Shown here: in pieces, positions 63,665 to 64,000 of the stretch
How the letters are laid out: the number at the start of each line of letters is the position of its first letter
How positions within the stretch are numbered: position 1 is the stretch's first letter
Assembly (NCBI RefSeq): GCF_013374115.1
Contig: NZ_AP022673.1
Coordinates: forward strand, 124,001 to 188,000
Length of the DNA: 64,000 nucleotides
Reading direction: 5' to 3'
Source of the DNA: Sphingomonas sp. HMP9
Lineage (GTDB): Bacteria > Pseudomonadota > Alphaproteobacteria > Sphingomonadales > Sphingomonadaceae
Made by a program: the position numbers and the translations under genes
Notes under the pieces: generated by a model
Databases searched by the model: none
Seen by the model: the letters and a program-made list of their open reading frames with translations, nothing else
Told to the model about the DNA's origin: nothing

Positions 63665-64000
63665 TGTCCAAACTCCCCGTGGTCGCAATCGTCGGCCGCC
63701 CCAATGTCGGCAAGTCGACCCTGTTCAACCGCCTCGTCGGCAAGAAGCTCGCGCTGGTCGACGACCGGCCGGGCGTCACGCGCGACCGCCGGGAAGCCGA
63801 TGCGTCGCTGATCGGGCTCGAATTCCGTATCATCGATACCGCCGGCTATGAGGATCACGACGCGCAGACGCTGCCCGGTCGTATGCGCCAGCAGACCGAG
63901 GCGGCGGTCGGCCAGGCCGATGTCGCGCTGTTCCTGTTCGACGCGCGCGCCGGGATCGTGCCGCTCGACGAGGAGATCGCGCGTTGGCTCCGTACCGCCG
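63665..64000 (+). CDS. der: GTPase Der, N-terminal fragment
   Basis: Der has two GTPase domains and matures the 50S subunit. Only the first 112 codons are present and the gene continues past the right edge. The G1 motif is GRPNVGKS, G2 is around [10 protein letters not shown], and G3 is [11 protein letters not shown]. The order bamB-der matches E. coli. Confidence 0.94.

Overview
This is a chromosomal window from a GC-rich alphaproteobacterium, most likely a Sphingomonas or a close relative in the Sphingomonadaceae. The evidence is the strong G/C bias at third codon positions, the conserved PIMT/TolC/PopZ/ValS gene order, a CckA-type hybrid kinase, a complete Entner-Doudoroff operon (zwf-pgl-edd-glk-eda) and a TonB-dependent receptor. 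Nearly all genes are core housekeeping genes. There is no prophage, no transposase, no rRNA operon and no CRISPR array.

Layout. 1-4.6 kb: the end of aroB, aroK, a secreted repeat-type protein, a Xer recombinase and accA. 4.6-7.4 kb: two orphan Flp pilins, a MutT-like Nudix gene, tRNA-Cys and an AraC regulator. 7.6-13.5 kb: PIMT-like, tolC, popZ-like, valS. 13.8-19.5 kb: MATE exporter, NYN-LOTUS protein, DoxX, greB, lytic transglycosylase. 19.6-26.5 kb: dapA, a cysteine-rich orphan, smpB, DUF2062 and two tandem M13 peptidases. 26.7-29.5 kb: cckA and a single-domain response regulator. 29.9-34.7 kb: ilvD, a small exported protein, a broken nnr, and an RlmD/TrmA methyltransferase. 34.8-37.7 kb: truA, fmt, recR, def. 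38.2-42 kb: rmuC, rplI-rpsR-rpsF, an RcnB-like protein. 42.2-47.1 kb: fabD, an inserted GxxExxY gene, fabG, acpP, fabF, mltG. 47.1-53.2 kb: the Entner-Doudoroff operon on the minus strand. 53.2-57.2 kb: argC, SH3 and MarR genes, then secG and pyrG. 57.3-64 kb: TonB-dependent receptor, panB, yfgM-like, bamB and the start of der.

The most distinctive feature is a dense population of short palindromic elements (about 53-145 bp, roughly 20 copies or parts). Each is built from two terminal mini-hairpins, usually a 7-8 bp stem with a four-base loop, pointing in opposite directions around a variable centre. Different sequence families share this architecture and even share centre sequence. Arm stems change in a compensatory way, and some copies are chimeras of two families. 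Most copies lie between genes or inside operons. Two lie inside reading frames: one is an in-frame 34-codon insert in valS, and one in nnr, where loss of one C in one arm shifts the frame. One copy supplies the stop codons of two convergent genes (rlmD/trmA-like and truA). This resembles the palindromic elements known in Rickettsia, but none of the families was recognised here by database search, since none could be run.

A second mobile-looking unit is the GxxExxY gene (PD-(D/E)XK-like), placed between fabD and fabG and framed by 27-bp inverted repeats that match at 25 of 27 positions.
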